Shown here one piece after another: positions 17,925 to 26,446 of a stretch of 33,733 nucleotides of DNA. The translations under genes and the position numbers were made by a program. The DNA lies in assembly GCA_031549115.1 (NCBI GenBank), contig JAVBQJ010000104.1:1-33733 (forward strand), written 5' to 3'. The number at the start of each line of letters is the position of its first letter. Position 1 is the stretch's first letter. Source of the DNA: JAVBQJ01 sp031549115 (GTDB lineage: Bacteria > Verrucomicrobiota > Lentisphaeria > Victivallales > Victivallaceae). The notes beneath the pieces were generated by a model. The model ran no database searches. It worked only from the letters and a program-made list of their open reading frames with translations, and had not been told where the DNA came from.

Positions 17925-18689
17925 TTACCAACCGAAGCGGCCGCCGGACCATTCGGGAGAGAGTACGCCGGCAGTACCGGGGTAGCGGCCGCTTTTGCTG
18001 TATTCATTGCCGTAGTCAGCCTGTACGCTGGCGGCGTGGCCGTCGACGAAGACGGCATTGAACGAATTGCCGTGCCGGGCGTCGGGCGAACCCGGATCAC
18101 TATCCGGCGACGGATAGCAGGAAACGTAGTATTTGCCGACCTGGAACGCTTTGGCGGTTGTGCCCACCATCGCGTTGACATTCAAATCGTTCCGGGCATC
18201 CATCGCCAGATAACAGTCGGAGGCGCGCGGAATTTCCGTCGTCATCGCCGGACGCGACGGCGCCGTGCCGCCCAGGTCGGGCATGCAGCCGTTGACGAAG
18301 TAATAGTTGGCGCCGTACCCCGGATTCAGCGTGGTGTCGTCGTATTTGCCGATCTGCGGATACTCGGCGGGGTTGGCCAGAGTCGGGCAGGCGAAAATGT
18401 CATAACCGACATATTTGAGCCCGGCGATGATGTCCACCCATGATGTGCCCCACGGGTTGCCGCTGTGAATGCTCTTGTCCACCGTTCCGGCGAGCGGCGG
18501 AAAGGAATCGTTGAAGTCGCCGACGTACATCAATTCGCCCAGGCCGACCTGTTTGATATTACTGAGGCATTTGGCGTTCTGGGCCGCGGCCCGGGCCTTG
18601 CTCAGAGCCGGCAGCAGCATGCTGGCAAGGATTGCGATGATCGCAATTACGACCAGAAGCTCAATGAGTGTAAAATACTTTCGTGTCAT
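17925..18689 (-). CDS. Type II pseudopilin-like protein with H-X9-DG domain
   Basis: A 254-residue protein with the prepilin N-terminal signal FTLIELLVVIAIIAIL after a short MTRKY leader. The residue before the cleavage site is Tyr rather than the usual Gly. The C-terminus holds HGNSFNAVFVDG, the H-X9-DG motif of the prepilin-associated family abundant in Lentisphaerota, Planctomycetes and Verrucomicrobia. AAGGAGG lies 7 bases before the ATG at 18687-18689. It sits between a UroD-like gene and a secreted glycosidase-like gene. That placement suggests a substrate-specific pseudopilin for secretion or surface display of the enzyme, which is inference. Confidence 0.92.
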   Translation of the reverse strand: MTRKYFTLIELLVVIAIIAILASMLLPALSKARAAAQNAKCLSNIKQVGLGELMYVGDFNDSFPPLAGTVDKSIHSGNPWGTSWVDIIAGLKYVGYDIFACPTLANPAEYPQIGKYDDTTLNPGYGANYYFVNGCMPDLGGTAPSRPAMTTEIPRASDCYLAMDARNDLNVNAMVGTTAKAFQVGKYYVSCYPSPDSDPGSPDARHGNSFNAVFVDGHAASVQADYGNEYSKSGRYPGTAGVLSPEWSGGRFGW

Positions 18690-18716
18690 GGTCCGTCCTC
18701 CTTTTTGATAAATGGT

Positions 18717-19793
18717 TCAATGTTTGTCGAAATAATCGGCCAACGCTTCGGCGTCGGCGCGGGAACAATTGCCGTTGAGCTGATAAAAGCAGCCCCGGTA
18801 GCCGTCCAGCGTCCGGTGGACATGCCGGGCTTGTTCGGTGTCGTCCAGATCGTAGATGTAAAGCAGTTTGCCGGCGTCGCGGAACTTCCGCAACAGCTCC
18901 GTCCACTCCCACATGCGTTTGCGGCCGCTGCCGGGAACCCATTGGATCGCGTCCAGCTTCTTCAATCCGAGCAGGTCGTCCACGTGATGCAACGCGCCGG
19001 CGCCGTCCAGATGGTAGATCGAACGGTCCAGGAAGTCCAGCTCCTGCTCCAGCGCCGGCAGGGCATGGCGCCGGAAGTCTTCACCCGAAATCATGCAGGA
19101 GAAGTCGCACTGGGTCACCGCGAAACGTTCGGAGCTCCACGCCGGAATCCAGCCGATCCAACCGGTATCGGGGGTGCGCCCCGCCGCCTGTTCCAATGCC
19201 AGCGTCACCGGCGCGTAAAGCTCCCGGAGTTCCCGCATGATCCGCTCCACCCGTTCGGGCGCGTCGAAGAGGTCCAGGCACAACGCTTCCGGGCCGCGCA
19301 ACGCACTGAGCGCATCCAATCCGGAGTGCATATCATTGCAGCCGACCAGGTATTTGCCCGCGGCCGCACTCCGGAATTTGCGGTTCAGCTCCCGCCATAT
19401 CCGCATGGTCGAGGAATGCAGCGCGGTTGCCGCATCGGCGTGGAAATCATCCCACTCCAGCTCCGGCGGCTCCATCCAGTTGGTGTCGCGCGAGGCGTCA
19501 TCGAAGCGCAGCGGACCGCCGAGCAAAGAGGCAAACTGGTCGGGCCCCAGATCGCCGATGACATACGGCATCGCCTCCAGCAACGGCTCCTCATGCATCA
19601 TCATGGCGTCGGCATCCGCGACCAGTCCGTCGTGTTCTTCGGGGCGGCAGCAGCGAAAATAGACATCGCGGGGCCGCTCCCAACCGGGCGCCCGGCTCCA
19701 GGCCAGAATCAACGGGCGCGAGTTTTCCCGCCGCCAAAAACTCTCCCAGCGTTTGCAGGCGTCCGCGAAATCCGGTTTGCACTTCAGTTCCAT
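18717..19793 (-). CDS. Uroporphyrinogen-decarboxylase-like protein (methyltransferase-type UroD fold)
   Basis: A 358-residue soluble protein starting MELKCKPDFADACKRWESFW at ATG 19791-19793, overlapping the regulator stop by 10 bases. The sequence has the UroD/MtaA-CmuA fold pattern with a conserved HLDGAG segment (about residue 262) and WVPGSG near 290. Lentisphaerota carry many such paralogues next to sugar-related regulators; they are not heme enzymes in that context and their substrate is unknown. Family membership is fairly clear but the reaction is not. The operon ties it to carbohydrate use. The longer in-frame reading to 20315 lies inside the regulator and is a shadow. Confidence 0.75.
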   Translation of the reverse strand: MELKCKPDFADACKRWESFWRRENSRPLILAWSRAPGWERPRDVYFRCCRPEEHDGLVADADAMMMHEEPLLEAMPYVIGDLGPDQFASLLGGPLRFDDASRDTNWMEPPELEWDDFHADAATALHSSTMRIWRELNRKFRSAAAGKYLVGCNDMHSGLDALSALRGPEALCLDLFDAPERVERIMRELRELYAPVTLALEQAAGRTPDTGWIGWIPAWSSERFAVTQCDFSCMISGEDFRRHALPALEQELDFLDRSIYHLDGAGALHHVDDLLGLKKLDAIQWVPGSGRKRMWEWTELLRKFRDAGKLLYIYDLDDTEQARHVHRTLDGYRGCFYQLNGNCSRADAEALADYFDKH

Positions 19794-20842
19794 GCGTTTT
19801 CTCCTCCGGACAGCGACAATTGCAGTTCGGGCTGCATCCAGTAGGTGCCGCACTCCTCCAGGAAGCGCCCGGACCAGTCGAACAACACCTTCACCGACGC
19901 CGCGGTCGGCGATTCCGGGAAGCAGAGCTGATGGTGGCCGGGAAACTCGGCATAGCTGTACATATACGCCTGCTCTTCCCCGAACACCACCACCTCCAGC
20001 GCCGGCGGCAGCGCCACCATGCCGCGGACGTACCAGAATATTTCGATACAACTGCAGTCGATGAACAGCACCTCCAGCTGGTCGCGATTGTTTTTCAGAA
20101 AACGGGCAAGCGTTTCCACCGATTTCCCCTCCGGCGGCATCAGGAAACTCCGCGCCGGGTCGGCGGTCAGCCCCGCCCGCTCCTGTTCGGCGGCAAAGGC
20201 ACGCATGATCTGCGTCGTGGCGATGAAATGTTCGGTGGAAAAAAGAATGCCGCCAAATTTCCGCAGCCCCCGCGCTTTCATCGCTTCCACCCCGGTCCGG
20301 AAGGCTGTCGTCCAATCATAACGCACCCGCGGCACCGAATAATCGCGACCGTCGGGCGATTCCCCGAGCAGCACCAGCGGCTTGCCCTGACTGTTCAGGT
20401 AATCCATCCACCATGGATTGACCCGCCCGGTGACCACAAAGCGGTCGCAACGCGACAACTCCTCGACCAGCGCCGGATTCAGGCTGTCTTCGGCATAGAT
20501 CACCAACGGCGACGCCTGGTAGCGCTGTGCCGCCTCCTTGAAGTGAAACAACCGTTGCCGCCCGGCATTGGTGTGGTCGGAAATCGAAACCAACCCGACA
20601 GTCGCCGTCGAATGGCCGTCGCTCAGCGTCTGCGCCAGAAAGGTCCCGACTCCGGGAACCTTGCGCACCACCCCGACGTTGCGCAGGTCGCCCAGCGCCT
20701 GCCGCACCGGCCCGATACTCATTCCGAGACGCCCGGCCAGCTCATTCTCCGGCGGCAGTTTATCCCCCTCGCGCAGACGCAACTCCTGCATCAAGCGGCC
20801 GATCTTCAACTTCGCTTCGTGATATTTCAGCACCCGGGGCAT
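19784..20842 (-). CDS. GntR-type regulator with LacI-like sensing domain
   Basis: A 352-residue regulator. Residues 1-70 form a GntR winged helix-turn-helix (KIGRLMQELRLREGDKLP, then NELAGRLGMSIGPVRQAL and GVGTFLA). Residues about 80-340 resemble the periplasmic-binding-protein-like sugar-sensing domain of LacI/AraR repressors (ATVGLVSISDH, then VTGRVNPWW). The start MPRVLKYHEAKLK at ATG 20840-20842 has AAGGAA just upstream. The longer reading to 20911 overlaps the promoter and is rejected. As first gene under a strong promoter it probably autoregulates and controls the downstream UroD, pseudopilin and glycosidase genes. Confidence 0.88.
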   Translation of the reverse strand: MPRVLKYHEAKLKIGRLMQELRLREGDKLPPENELAGRLGMSIGPVRQALGDLRNVGVVRKVPGVGTFLAQTLSDGHSTATVGLVSISDHTNAGRQRLFHFKEAAQRYQASPLVIYAEDSLNPALVEELSRCDRFVVTGRVNPWWMDYLNSQGKPLVLLGESPDGRDYSVPRVRYDWTTAFRTGVEAMKARGLRKFGGILFSTEHFIATTQIMRAFAAEQERAGLTADPARSFLMPPEGKSVETLARFLKNNRDQLEVLFIDCSCIEIFWYVRGMVALPPALEVVVFGEEQAYMYSYAEFPGHHQLCFPESPTAASVKVLFDWSGRFLEECGTYWMQPELQLSLSGGENAWN

Positions 20843-20883
20843 GTCGTTTCCTTGCTGCACTAAGTTTTTATGATATGTTATTA

Positions 20884-20912
20884 TTATAGTGTAAAACGGC
20901 TTCTTTGTCAAT
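20884..20912 (-). promoter_or_regulatory. Consensus sigma-70 promoter of the GntR operon
   Basis: On the minus strand, TTGACA (20907-20912) and TATAAT (20884-20889) are exact consensus with a 17-base spacer. Between the -10 and the ATG lies an A/T-rich segment with CACTA and TAGTG in inverted order, a possible operator. The transcript would have a leader of about 35 bases. Confidence 0.8.
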
Positions 20913-21105
20913 ACCCTGTTTGTGTTTTTTCAGGAAAAATATTCGGGAGAGTCCATATCCACCATACCTCCACCGTCGGAGGCGCGCCACGGACGGCGGT
21001 ATGGCACGCCGGACAGCCGTGTCTGTGTTGTCCGTAGCAGTCCGTTGTCGTCCGTAGTCTTGCGCACACAGGCGCCGTCTGCTGTTGCCGACATCCTCCG
21101 CCGGT
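20913..21105. other. Intergenic stretch with hairpin and phased TCCGT repeats
   Basis: This gene-free stretch lies between the GntR promoter and repeat copy A. It holds an imperfect hairpin with outer stem CCATACC (20972-20978) and GGTATGG (20998-21004). It also has three TCCGT pentamers starting at 21031, 21041 and 21051, exactly ten bases apart. No credible gene was seen. Confidence 0.5.
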
Positions 21106-21334
21106 CTATTGTTCGCCGCAGGTGCGGCGCCTCGTTCGCTCTATATTCCGGGAATCGCTTCGCTCTCCCTGCATCATCGCTACCTCGGGTGGCTCCGGAT
21201 CGCCTCCCGGCGATCCTTACTTGGATTTCGCCCCTTTCGGGCGGCTCCGCCGCCTGGGGCGACCAGCAGGATCCGCCTGCTGGACCGGCGTCTCCGTGTG
21301 ACGGAGGGCAGACCGCCGCTTCGCGGCTCTATTT
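21106..21334 (+). repeat. Dispersed multi-hairpin element, copy A
   Basis: The element begins CTATTGTTCGCCGC and ends GCGGCTCTATTT, boundaries shared with copies B and C. Stems visible: CGCCGC/GCGGCG near the start; GGATCGCC (21197-21204) with GGCGATCC (21209-21216); CGCCC/GGGCG near 21230-21245; CCAGCAGG (21263-21270) with CCTGCTGG (21276-21283); CTCCG (21292-21296) with CGGAG (21302-21306); and GCCGC (21315-21319) with GCGGC (21323-21327) followed by a T-rich tract. The long second stem of copies B and C is shortened here. The last half overlaps the 3' end of the YibE/F gene on the other strand. Confidence 0.85.
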
Positions 21335-22506
21335 GACTTATTTTTTCTATTTTTATTTTTTTTATTTTTTACGGGGAGCAGCAGGGCGCCTACGATGGCG
21401 GTGAAGGGGGCCACCAGCACCAGTCCCAGGCTGCCCACCAGCGTTTTCACCACCTCGGCCGCCACGTGCGGATGATTCAGGAATTCCCACGGCGAAATCC
21501 CCTCCGCGGCAAACATCATCAGCAGCGTCAGATACCCCCCCGAATACGCCAGCAGCACCGTCGTCGGCATCGTCCCCACCACGCTGCGCCCGATCCGGAA
21601 CCCCGACGATGCCAACGCCCGGCGCGACAGATTCGGCCGATGCTCCACCACCTCCCGCATCCCCGCCGCCACATCCATTCCCAGATCCATCACCGCACCC
21701 GACGACGCCAGAAATATCCCCCCGATAAACAGATCGGTCAGGTTCAAGTTCTGAAACCCCGCGTAGATCAGCGTCTGCGAATACGGCATCACCGCGCCGT
21801 TGACCCGAAACAGATGGGTGAACGCGATCGACAGCCCGCATCCGGTCAACACCCCCAGCATCGACCCGGCAAACGCGGTCACCCCCTTGCGGTTCCAACC
21901 GGCAACGATGAAAATGATCGCCGCGGTCAGCAACGTCACCGCCGCCAAGGTCACCCAGATCGGGTTGTATCCCCGCAGGCACAGCGGTATCACCAGCTTC
22001 CACAGCACCTGGCAGGTGAAGACGAACGAAATCAACGCCTTGATCCCGGTCAGTCCCCCGAACACCGCCAAAATCAGCCCGAACAGCGCAAACAGCCACA
22101 GCGCGTGTTCGACGGTGAAGTATTCCTGGGCATTGATGGTGCTTTCGCCTTCGACGCTGCCGTCCAGAATGCCGACCAGCACCACATCCCCGGGACGGTA
22201 CATCTTGTCCAGATCCAACTGGGCGCGCAACAGATTCTGGGCGGCAAAACGCTCTCCGGCATGTTTGCCGCGCAGAATCTCAACTTCGAGCTGCTGGTGG
22301 CCGTACGTCAGCAGCCCCTGCATGGTGATGTAACGGTCGTTCACCGTCAACACCCGCGCCGGGACCTTCTCCCCGGACTGCTTGAACGGGGTCGGCGGCG
22401 CCAGATTCACCAACTGCAACGCCGCTCCGGCGCAGAGAAAAAAGGCGATCCAGCCGAGGTCGCCCCGGCTCCGGCGCCACAATTCCCGCGCCCGTTTTCC
22501 CATCAT
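21217..22506 (-). CDS. YibE/F family membrane protein with repeat-derived C-terminal tail
   Basis: A 429-residue protein starting at ATG 22504-22506, overlapping the phosphatase stop by ATGA. The first ~45 residues hold one membrane span. A beta-rich extracytoplasmic domain follows (about 50-125), then seven or so membrane spans (about 135-378), including IGGIFLASSGAVMDLGMDVA and the VGTMPTTVLLAYSGGYL region typical of YibE/F. The function of the family is unknown; some members are linked to transport. From V379 on, the sequence turns into an Asn/Lys-rich stretch read from an A-rich tract. Then come 38 basic residues encoded by repeat copy A, with the stop at 21217-21219 inside the repeat. 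The tail is probably not original. Confidence 0.85.
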   Translation of the reverse strand: MMGKRARELWRRSRGDLGWIAFFLCAGAALQLVNLAPPTPFKQSGEKVPARVLTVNDRYITMQGLLTYGHQQLEVEILRGKHAGERFAAQNLLRAQLDLDKMYRPGDVVLVGILDGSVEGESTINAQEYFTVEHALWLFALFGLILAVFGGLTGIKALISFVFTCQVLWKLVIPLCLRGYNPIWVTLAAVTLLTAAIIFIVAGWNRKGVTAFAGSMLGVLTGCGLSIAFTHLFRVNGAVMPYSQTLIYAGFQNLNLTDLFIGGIFLASSGAVMDLGMDVAAGMREVVEHRPNLSRRALASSGFRIGRSVVGTMPTTVLLAYSGGYLTLLMMFAAEGISPWEFLNHPHVAAEVVKTLVGSLGLVLVAPFTAIVGALLLPVKNKKNKNRKNKSNRAAKRRSALRHTETPVQQADPAGRPRRRSRPKGAKSK

Positions 22507-23927
22507 GGCAGGCGGCTCAACAGCGTTTTCAAGCGGTTGGCGATGTCGGTATTGTCGCTCATGCCGGCGAACATCGCGGCATTCCTGCCCGACGCCGAGG
22601 TCGCCACCGGCAGCGCGGTATGCGAATACGAGCTCCACGCAATCCCGGCTTTGTTATTTAGAATGTGCGTCAGGGTCACGCTCAACGGATCGTAACCGCC
22701 GTACAGCAGGTCGCGGTCTTCCCCCGGCGCGTAGGTATCGTCCCCCATCGTGCGGCGGAACGCGGTCTCGACCCGGCGCAATTCATCGGCATTCAGCATC
22801 AGCGGATCGCCGGTGTCGCCGGCAAACTTCAGCCCGAAGCTTTCGGTGATCACCGGCTGCACCGCTTCCAAAGTGACATTGCCGTCTCGCCGCATTGCCG
22901 CCACCTGTTCGGTAAACGCGGTGGTCGAAATCTTCTGCTGCGCCAGCCGTTCGAGGTAGCTTTTGTAGTGGGTTCCGGCGAAACCGAGCGTCAGACCGCC
23001 GGTTTCATGGTCGCCGGTGACCACGATCAACGTATCTTCCGGATGCTGTTGGGCGAAGCGGTATGCCGCCTGGATGGCGTCGTCAAAGGCGATGGTTTCA
23101 TGAATCGCGGTTGCGGCGTCGTTGGCATGGCAGACCCAGTCGATCTTGCCGCCCTCGACCATGATGAAAAAACCCTGGTCGCCGTCGAGGTATTCGATCG
23201 CTTTGGCGGTGATATCCGCGAGACTCACTTCGCCGGGCTTCAAATCGATGCTGTAAGGCATCGCCTTGCTGTCCGCGAGGCGCGGGCTGACCGCCAGCAC
23301 CGGCGCCGGCGTCGCCGGCGTAATTGCGTCGAATTGCGCTTGGTCCGCAATCACGGTGAAGTTTTTCGACTTCGCCACCTCGAAAATATCCGGCTTGCCC
23401 TCGGAGGTTTCGCCGAGAAAGCCGCCGCCGCCGAAAAATTCAAACGGCGTGTCGGTCAACTGCGTCGCAATCTGGTAGTAATCGCCGCGCGCCGGAAGAT
23501 GGGCATAAAACGCCGCCGGCGTGGCATGGTCGAGCGACACACTGCTGATGATGCCGACCTTGCGTCCGTTGCGGTGGGCGACCGCCGCGACCGATTCCAG
23601 CGGCTGACCCTTCGGGTCGACACCGAGGAAACCGAAGTTCGTCTTGCTGCCGGTCGCAATCGCGGTACCGGCCGCCGCCGAGTCGGTGATGAACGAATCG
23701 GCGGCAAAGGTGGTGGAAACGCCCTGCGCCTCCAGCGCGTTCATGGTCAAACCGTCGCGTCCGGTCAGTTTGCAGTATTCCTCCACCAGCATCCGCTGCG
23801 GCAGGCTCATGCCGTCGCCGATAAACAGAAATACATATTTGACCGGTTCCGCCCCGCTCGCCGACCCCATCGCGCCGCCCGCCAGCAACAGCATGGCGAC
23901 TCCCCGTTTCATCCAGCGTTCCCACAT
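22503..23927 (-). CDS. Secreted alkaline phosphatase (PhoA family)
   Basis: A 474-residue enzyme with a signal peptide ending SASGA at about residue 26. All key motifs are present: FIGDGM with metal ligand D38, the nucleophile serine S83 in TDSAAAGTA, LDHATPAAFYAH, VEGGKIDWVCHAND, VTGDHETGGLT and SYSHTALPV. It releases phosphate from organic monoesters outside the inner membrane, using two zinc ions and one magnesium. AAGGG lies about 10 bases before ATG 23925-23927; an in-frame ATG at codon 6 is possible. It is followed by YibE/F with an ATGA overlap. No Pho box was identified. Confidence 0.93.
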   Translation of the reverse strand: MWERWMKRGVAMLLLAGGAMGSASGAEPVKYVFLFIGDGMSLPQRMLVEEYCKLTGRDGLTMNALEAQGVSTTFAADSFITDSAAAGTAIATGSKTNFGFLGVDPKGQPLESVAAVAHRNGRKVGIISSVSLDHATPAAFYAHLPARGDYYQIATQLTDTPFEFFGGGGFLGETSEGKPDIFEVAKSKNFTVIADQAQFDAITPATPAPVLAVSPRLADSKAMPYSIDLKPGEVSLADITAKAIEYLDGDQGFFIMVEGGKIDWVCHANDAATAIHETIAFDDAIQAAYRFAQQHPEDTLIVVTGDHETGGLTLGFAGTHYKSYLERLAQQKISTTAFTEQVAAMRRDGNVTLEAVQPVITESFGLKFAGDTGDPLMLNADELRRVETAFRRTMGDDTYAPGEDRDLLYGGYDPLSVTLTHILNNKAGIAWSSYSHTALPVATSASGRNAAMFAGMSDNTDIANRLKTLLSRLP

Positions 23928-23965
23928 GATCGATATTCCCTTCGTATAATTGTCTTCGATTTTAT

Positions 23966-23994
23966 ACTATAATCGGAGCCGCCGGTTTTTACAA
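23966..23994 (-). promoter_or_regulatory. Putative promoter for the alkaline phosphatase operon
   Basis: On the minus strand, TTGTAA (23989-23994) and TATAGT (23966-23971) are 17 bases apart, upstream of the phosphatase gene. The -10 matches five of six bases and the -35 four of six. Confidence 0.45.
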
Positions 23995-24070
23995 TCGCAA
24001 ACCATTTGGCCGCGGCGAAAATAATGCAAGAAATATGTTAATTTTCAACAGTCAAATCCGTAGGCCGGGT

Positions 24071-24099
24071 TTGCATTCGACGGAATTCCCGGTTATATT
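24071..24099 (+). promoter_or_regulatory. Putative promoter for the CsgG/lipoprotein gene set
   Basis: TTGCAT (24071-24076) and TATATT (24094-24099) are 17 bases apart, about 45 bases before the first plus-strand gene. The -10 is good and the -35 weak. Confidence 0.4.
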
Positions 24100-24142
24100 C
24101 TGCACATAACCGGAAAGAGTTCGCACAACAACGGGGGTGCCA

Positions 24143-25216
24143 ATGAAAAAATGGATGATTCTGATCGGAATTCTGGGGTTGCTGGGACATGCGGCCGCGG
24201 CGGAAAACGGGAATCCGGCAACAGCGGCGGCGCCGTTCGAACCGCTCCGGATTGCGGTGCTGGATTTCAACACCATCGACTCCAAGGGGATCAGCATCCT
24301 GGATCACCCGAACATCAAACTCGACATGCCGGCGCAGCAGACGCTGAACGCCGCCGACCGCGCCAGCATCAACAGCGTAATGCAGGGATATGTCCGGATG
24401 ATCGACGCGTGGGACACCAGCGCCACCAATTCGACCAACCGCTGGTTCCAGATTCAGGACAACGAACGCAACTGGGCCAAATGGAAAGAGCTCTATAACA
24501 CCATGGTCAAAGGCCCGACGCGCCCGGTGATCATCGGCGCCGAATATCTGGAGTCGTATCTGGGCCGTCATCCGGACGCGTTTCAAGGCGTGGACGCCTC
24601 TCTGGTCATGGCGGCGATGGAGCAATTGCAGGCGCAGCCGGATTTTCCGCAGGACACCCTGCGCCGGCTGGCCGGAATCACCGGCGCCACCCACCTGATC
24701 TACGGCACGGTTTCGGATCTGCGGTCGCGCCAGAACTCCTTCAAGGGCTACGGCATCGAGACCAAAACCACCCAGTATGAGCTGGATGTGGTGCTGAAGC
24801 TCGCCGACCTGGAGCAGCAGCGGGTGGTTTACGGCAACGTGTACACCGGCAAATACCGCGAACAGCAGTCGAACGCGGGCATCGTGGTCGACAACAATAT
24901 CTTTCAGAATCTGATGACCTCGGCATTGGAACAGGCGGCGGAGGACTTGTATTCGCGCACCCGGCTGGAAGGTTCGCAGCAGCTGCGGGTGACGCCGCCG
25001 GTGTTCCAGGTGACCATCGAACCCAAGGGCGGCTGGTTTTTCAAAGCGTCCAAGGCGGAAATTTCCATCGACGGCGAAAAGGCCGGCCGGGGCGGCGACA
25101 CCTTCGCCATTCCCGCAGGCATGCACACCATCGGCATTACCGCCGAAGGCTATGAACCGTGCGAATTTGATCTGGATGTGCAAAAGAACATAAAAGTGAT
25201 TCCGGAACTGGAATAG
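24143..25216 (+). CDS. CsgG-like periplasmic protein with PEGA-like C-terminal domain
   Basis: A 357-residue protein with a signal peptide (MKKWMILIGILGLLGHAAAA). No lipobox cysteine is present, so it is probably periplasmic. The core (about 35-270) resembles the CsgG fold: LRIAVLDFNTID near the start, and THLIYGTVSDL followed by YELDVVLKLADLEQQRVVYG. The last 70 residues (EISIDGEKAGRGGDTFAIPA) resemble a PEGA peptidoglycan/surface-associated domain. The start at 24143 is preferred over a GTG six bases upstream because it begins a normal signal peptide. It is the first of six co-directional envelope genes. Its role is inferred: assembly or stability of an envelope structure. Confidence 0.75.
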   Translation: MKKWMILIGILGLLGHAAAAENGNPATAAAPFEPLRIAVLDFNTIDSKGISILDHPNIKLDMPAQQTLNAADRASINSVMQGYVRMIDAWDTSATNSTNRWFQIQDNERNWAKWKELYNTMVKGPTRPVIIGAEYLESYLGRHPDAFQGVDASLVMAAMEQLQAQPDFPQDTLRRLAGITGATHLIYGTVSDLRSRQNSFKGYGIETKTTQYELDVVLKLADLEQQRVVYGNVYTGKYREQQSNAGIVVDNNIFQNLMTSALEQAAEDLYSRTRLEGSQQLRVTPPVFQVTIEPKGGWFFKASKAEISIDGEKAGRGGDTFAIPAGMHTIGITAEGYEPCEFDLDVQKNIKVIPELE

Positions 25217-25231
25217 ATCGGAGAGAAAGCA

Positions 25232-26446
25232 ATGATACAGTCCATGATTTCGTGGGTACGGAAAACAGCGGTATTGCTGGCGCTTGCCGTTGCCGCGGCG
25301 GCGTCCGGCGCCGATAAACTGGCGATCGCCGAGGTACAGACCTCGGGCAAGGTCGATCCGGCGCAGGTCGAAGGCTTCGCCGCGTTTCTGGAAACCAACG
25401 TCGACGGCGGCTACCAGCTGGTGACCCGGGCCGGCCTGCGGGCGATGATGACCGAGCTCGGCTTGCAGAATATTTCCGACCTGGTCAACCAGCAGCAGGA
25501 GCTGGCGCGGCTGAACGAAGTTCACGCGGTCAAATATCTGCTGATCCCGACGGTCGGCCGGATCGGCACGCGTTACAACCTGAGTCTGGTGGTGGTCGAT
25601 TGCGCCACCGGCGCGATTCATCCGGAGCAGCGCGCCACGCTGGTCGGCGACGACTTCGACCAACTGGTGATGCAGCTGGACAACACACTGGCGAAAATGG
25701 GGCTGGCGCGGCCGTCGACCGAAGCGCCGGTCACCGCCATTCTGCTGCCGACGTTGAAACTCAAGGGCGCGCCCGACTATCTGGCGGAGGATTTCACCAC
25801 GGAACTCCAGAGCTATCTGTTGGGTTCCGGCATCAAACTGGTCGACCGGCAGGTGATCGACAAAATTCAGGCCGAAAGCAACATGACCCGGCTGGATCTT
25901 GCCGCGCCGGGGCAATTTTCCAAAATCGGCCAGCTGGCGATTGCCGGTTATCTGGTGTGTCCGATCATCGACCGCTTCGGCTTCACCAGTACCGCGGTCA
26001 ATGTCGAATATTCGGGCCGAACCACGGTCAAGCAGGTCGGCAACATCAGCGGTCTGGTGAAGATCGTCGAAACCAAAACCGGTAATGCCGTCGCGGCTTT
26101 CACTTTCAAAAAGAGCATGCGCGCCACCGACATTCCGATCGCGGAACGCCGGGACTACGAGGAACGCGACTACGACGACGCACTGTTGGCGGCGTTGATG
26201 CGGGAACTGGCGCCGAAGGTGGCGCAGGCGCTGAAAGAGGCGCTGGCGCCAACGCCGCCGCCGGTGGAGGAAGCGGTCGTCGTGACACCGGTGGAGCCGG
26301 AGCCGGCACCGCCGGAACCGGTGCCGCCGGCACCGAAAACGCCGAAAAAGATCACGGTGACGACAATCGTGGAAGTCAAAGACATCGATGAGGATGTTCC
26401 GACAACGGAAGCAGTTTCGGAAACGCAGGAAACGGTGGCGGAATAG
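25232..26446 (+). CDS. CsgG/LpoB-like periplasmic protein with Pro/Glu-rich tail
   Basis: A 404-residue protein with a signal peptide (about residues 1-26). Two half-domains of the CsgG/LpoB kind are seen: KLAIAEVQTSGKVDPAQVEG (about 29-48) to about 155, and VTAILLPTLKLKG to about 320. Then comes a tail rich in Pro, Glu and Val (about 325-375) and a short acidic end. GGAGAG lies 6 bases before the ATG and 15 bases separate it from the previous gene. The Pro-rich tail could span the periplasm. The exact partner is unknown. Confidence 0.75.
   Translation: MIQSMISWVRKTAVLLALAVAAAASGADKLAIAEVQTSGKVDPAQVEGFAAFLETNVDGGYQLVTRAGLRAMMTELGLQNISDLVNQQQELARLNEVHAVKYLLIPTVGRIGTRYNLSLVVVDCATGAIHPEQRATLVGDDFDQLVMQLDNTLAKMGLARPSTEAPVTAILLPTLKLKGAPDYLAEDFTTELQSYLLGSGIKLVDRQVIDKIQAESNMTRLDLAAPGQFSKIGQLAIAGYLVCPIIDRFGFTSTAVNVEYSGRTTVKQVGNISGLVKIVETKTGNAVAAFTFKKSMRATDIPIAERRDYEERDYDDALLAALMRELAPKVAQALKEALAPTPPPVEEAVVVTPVEPEPAPPEPVPPAPKTPKKITVTTIVEVKDIDEDVPTTEAVSETQETVAE

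Noticed and set aside
20843..20911. Longer start for the GntR regulator
   Set aside because: It would place codons over an exact consensus promoter; the inner ATG has a ribosome-binding site and fits the family N-terminus.
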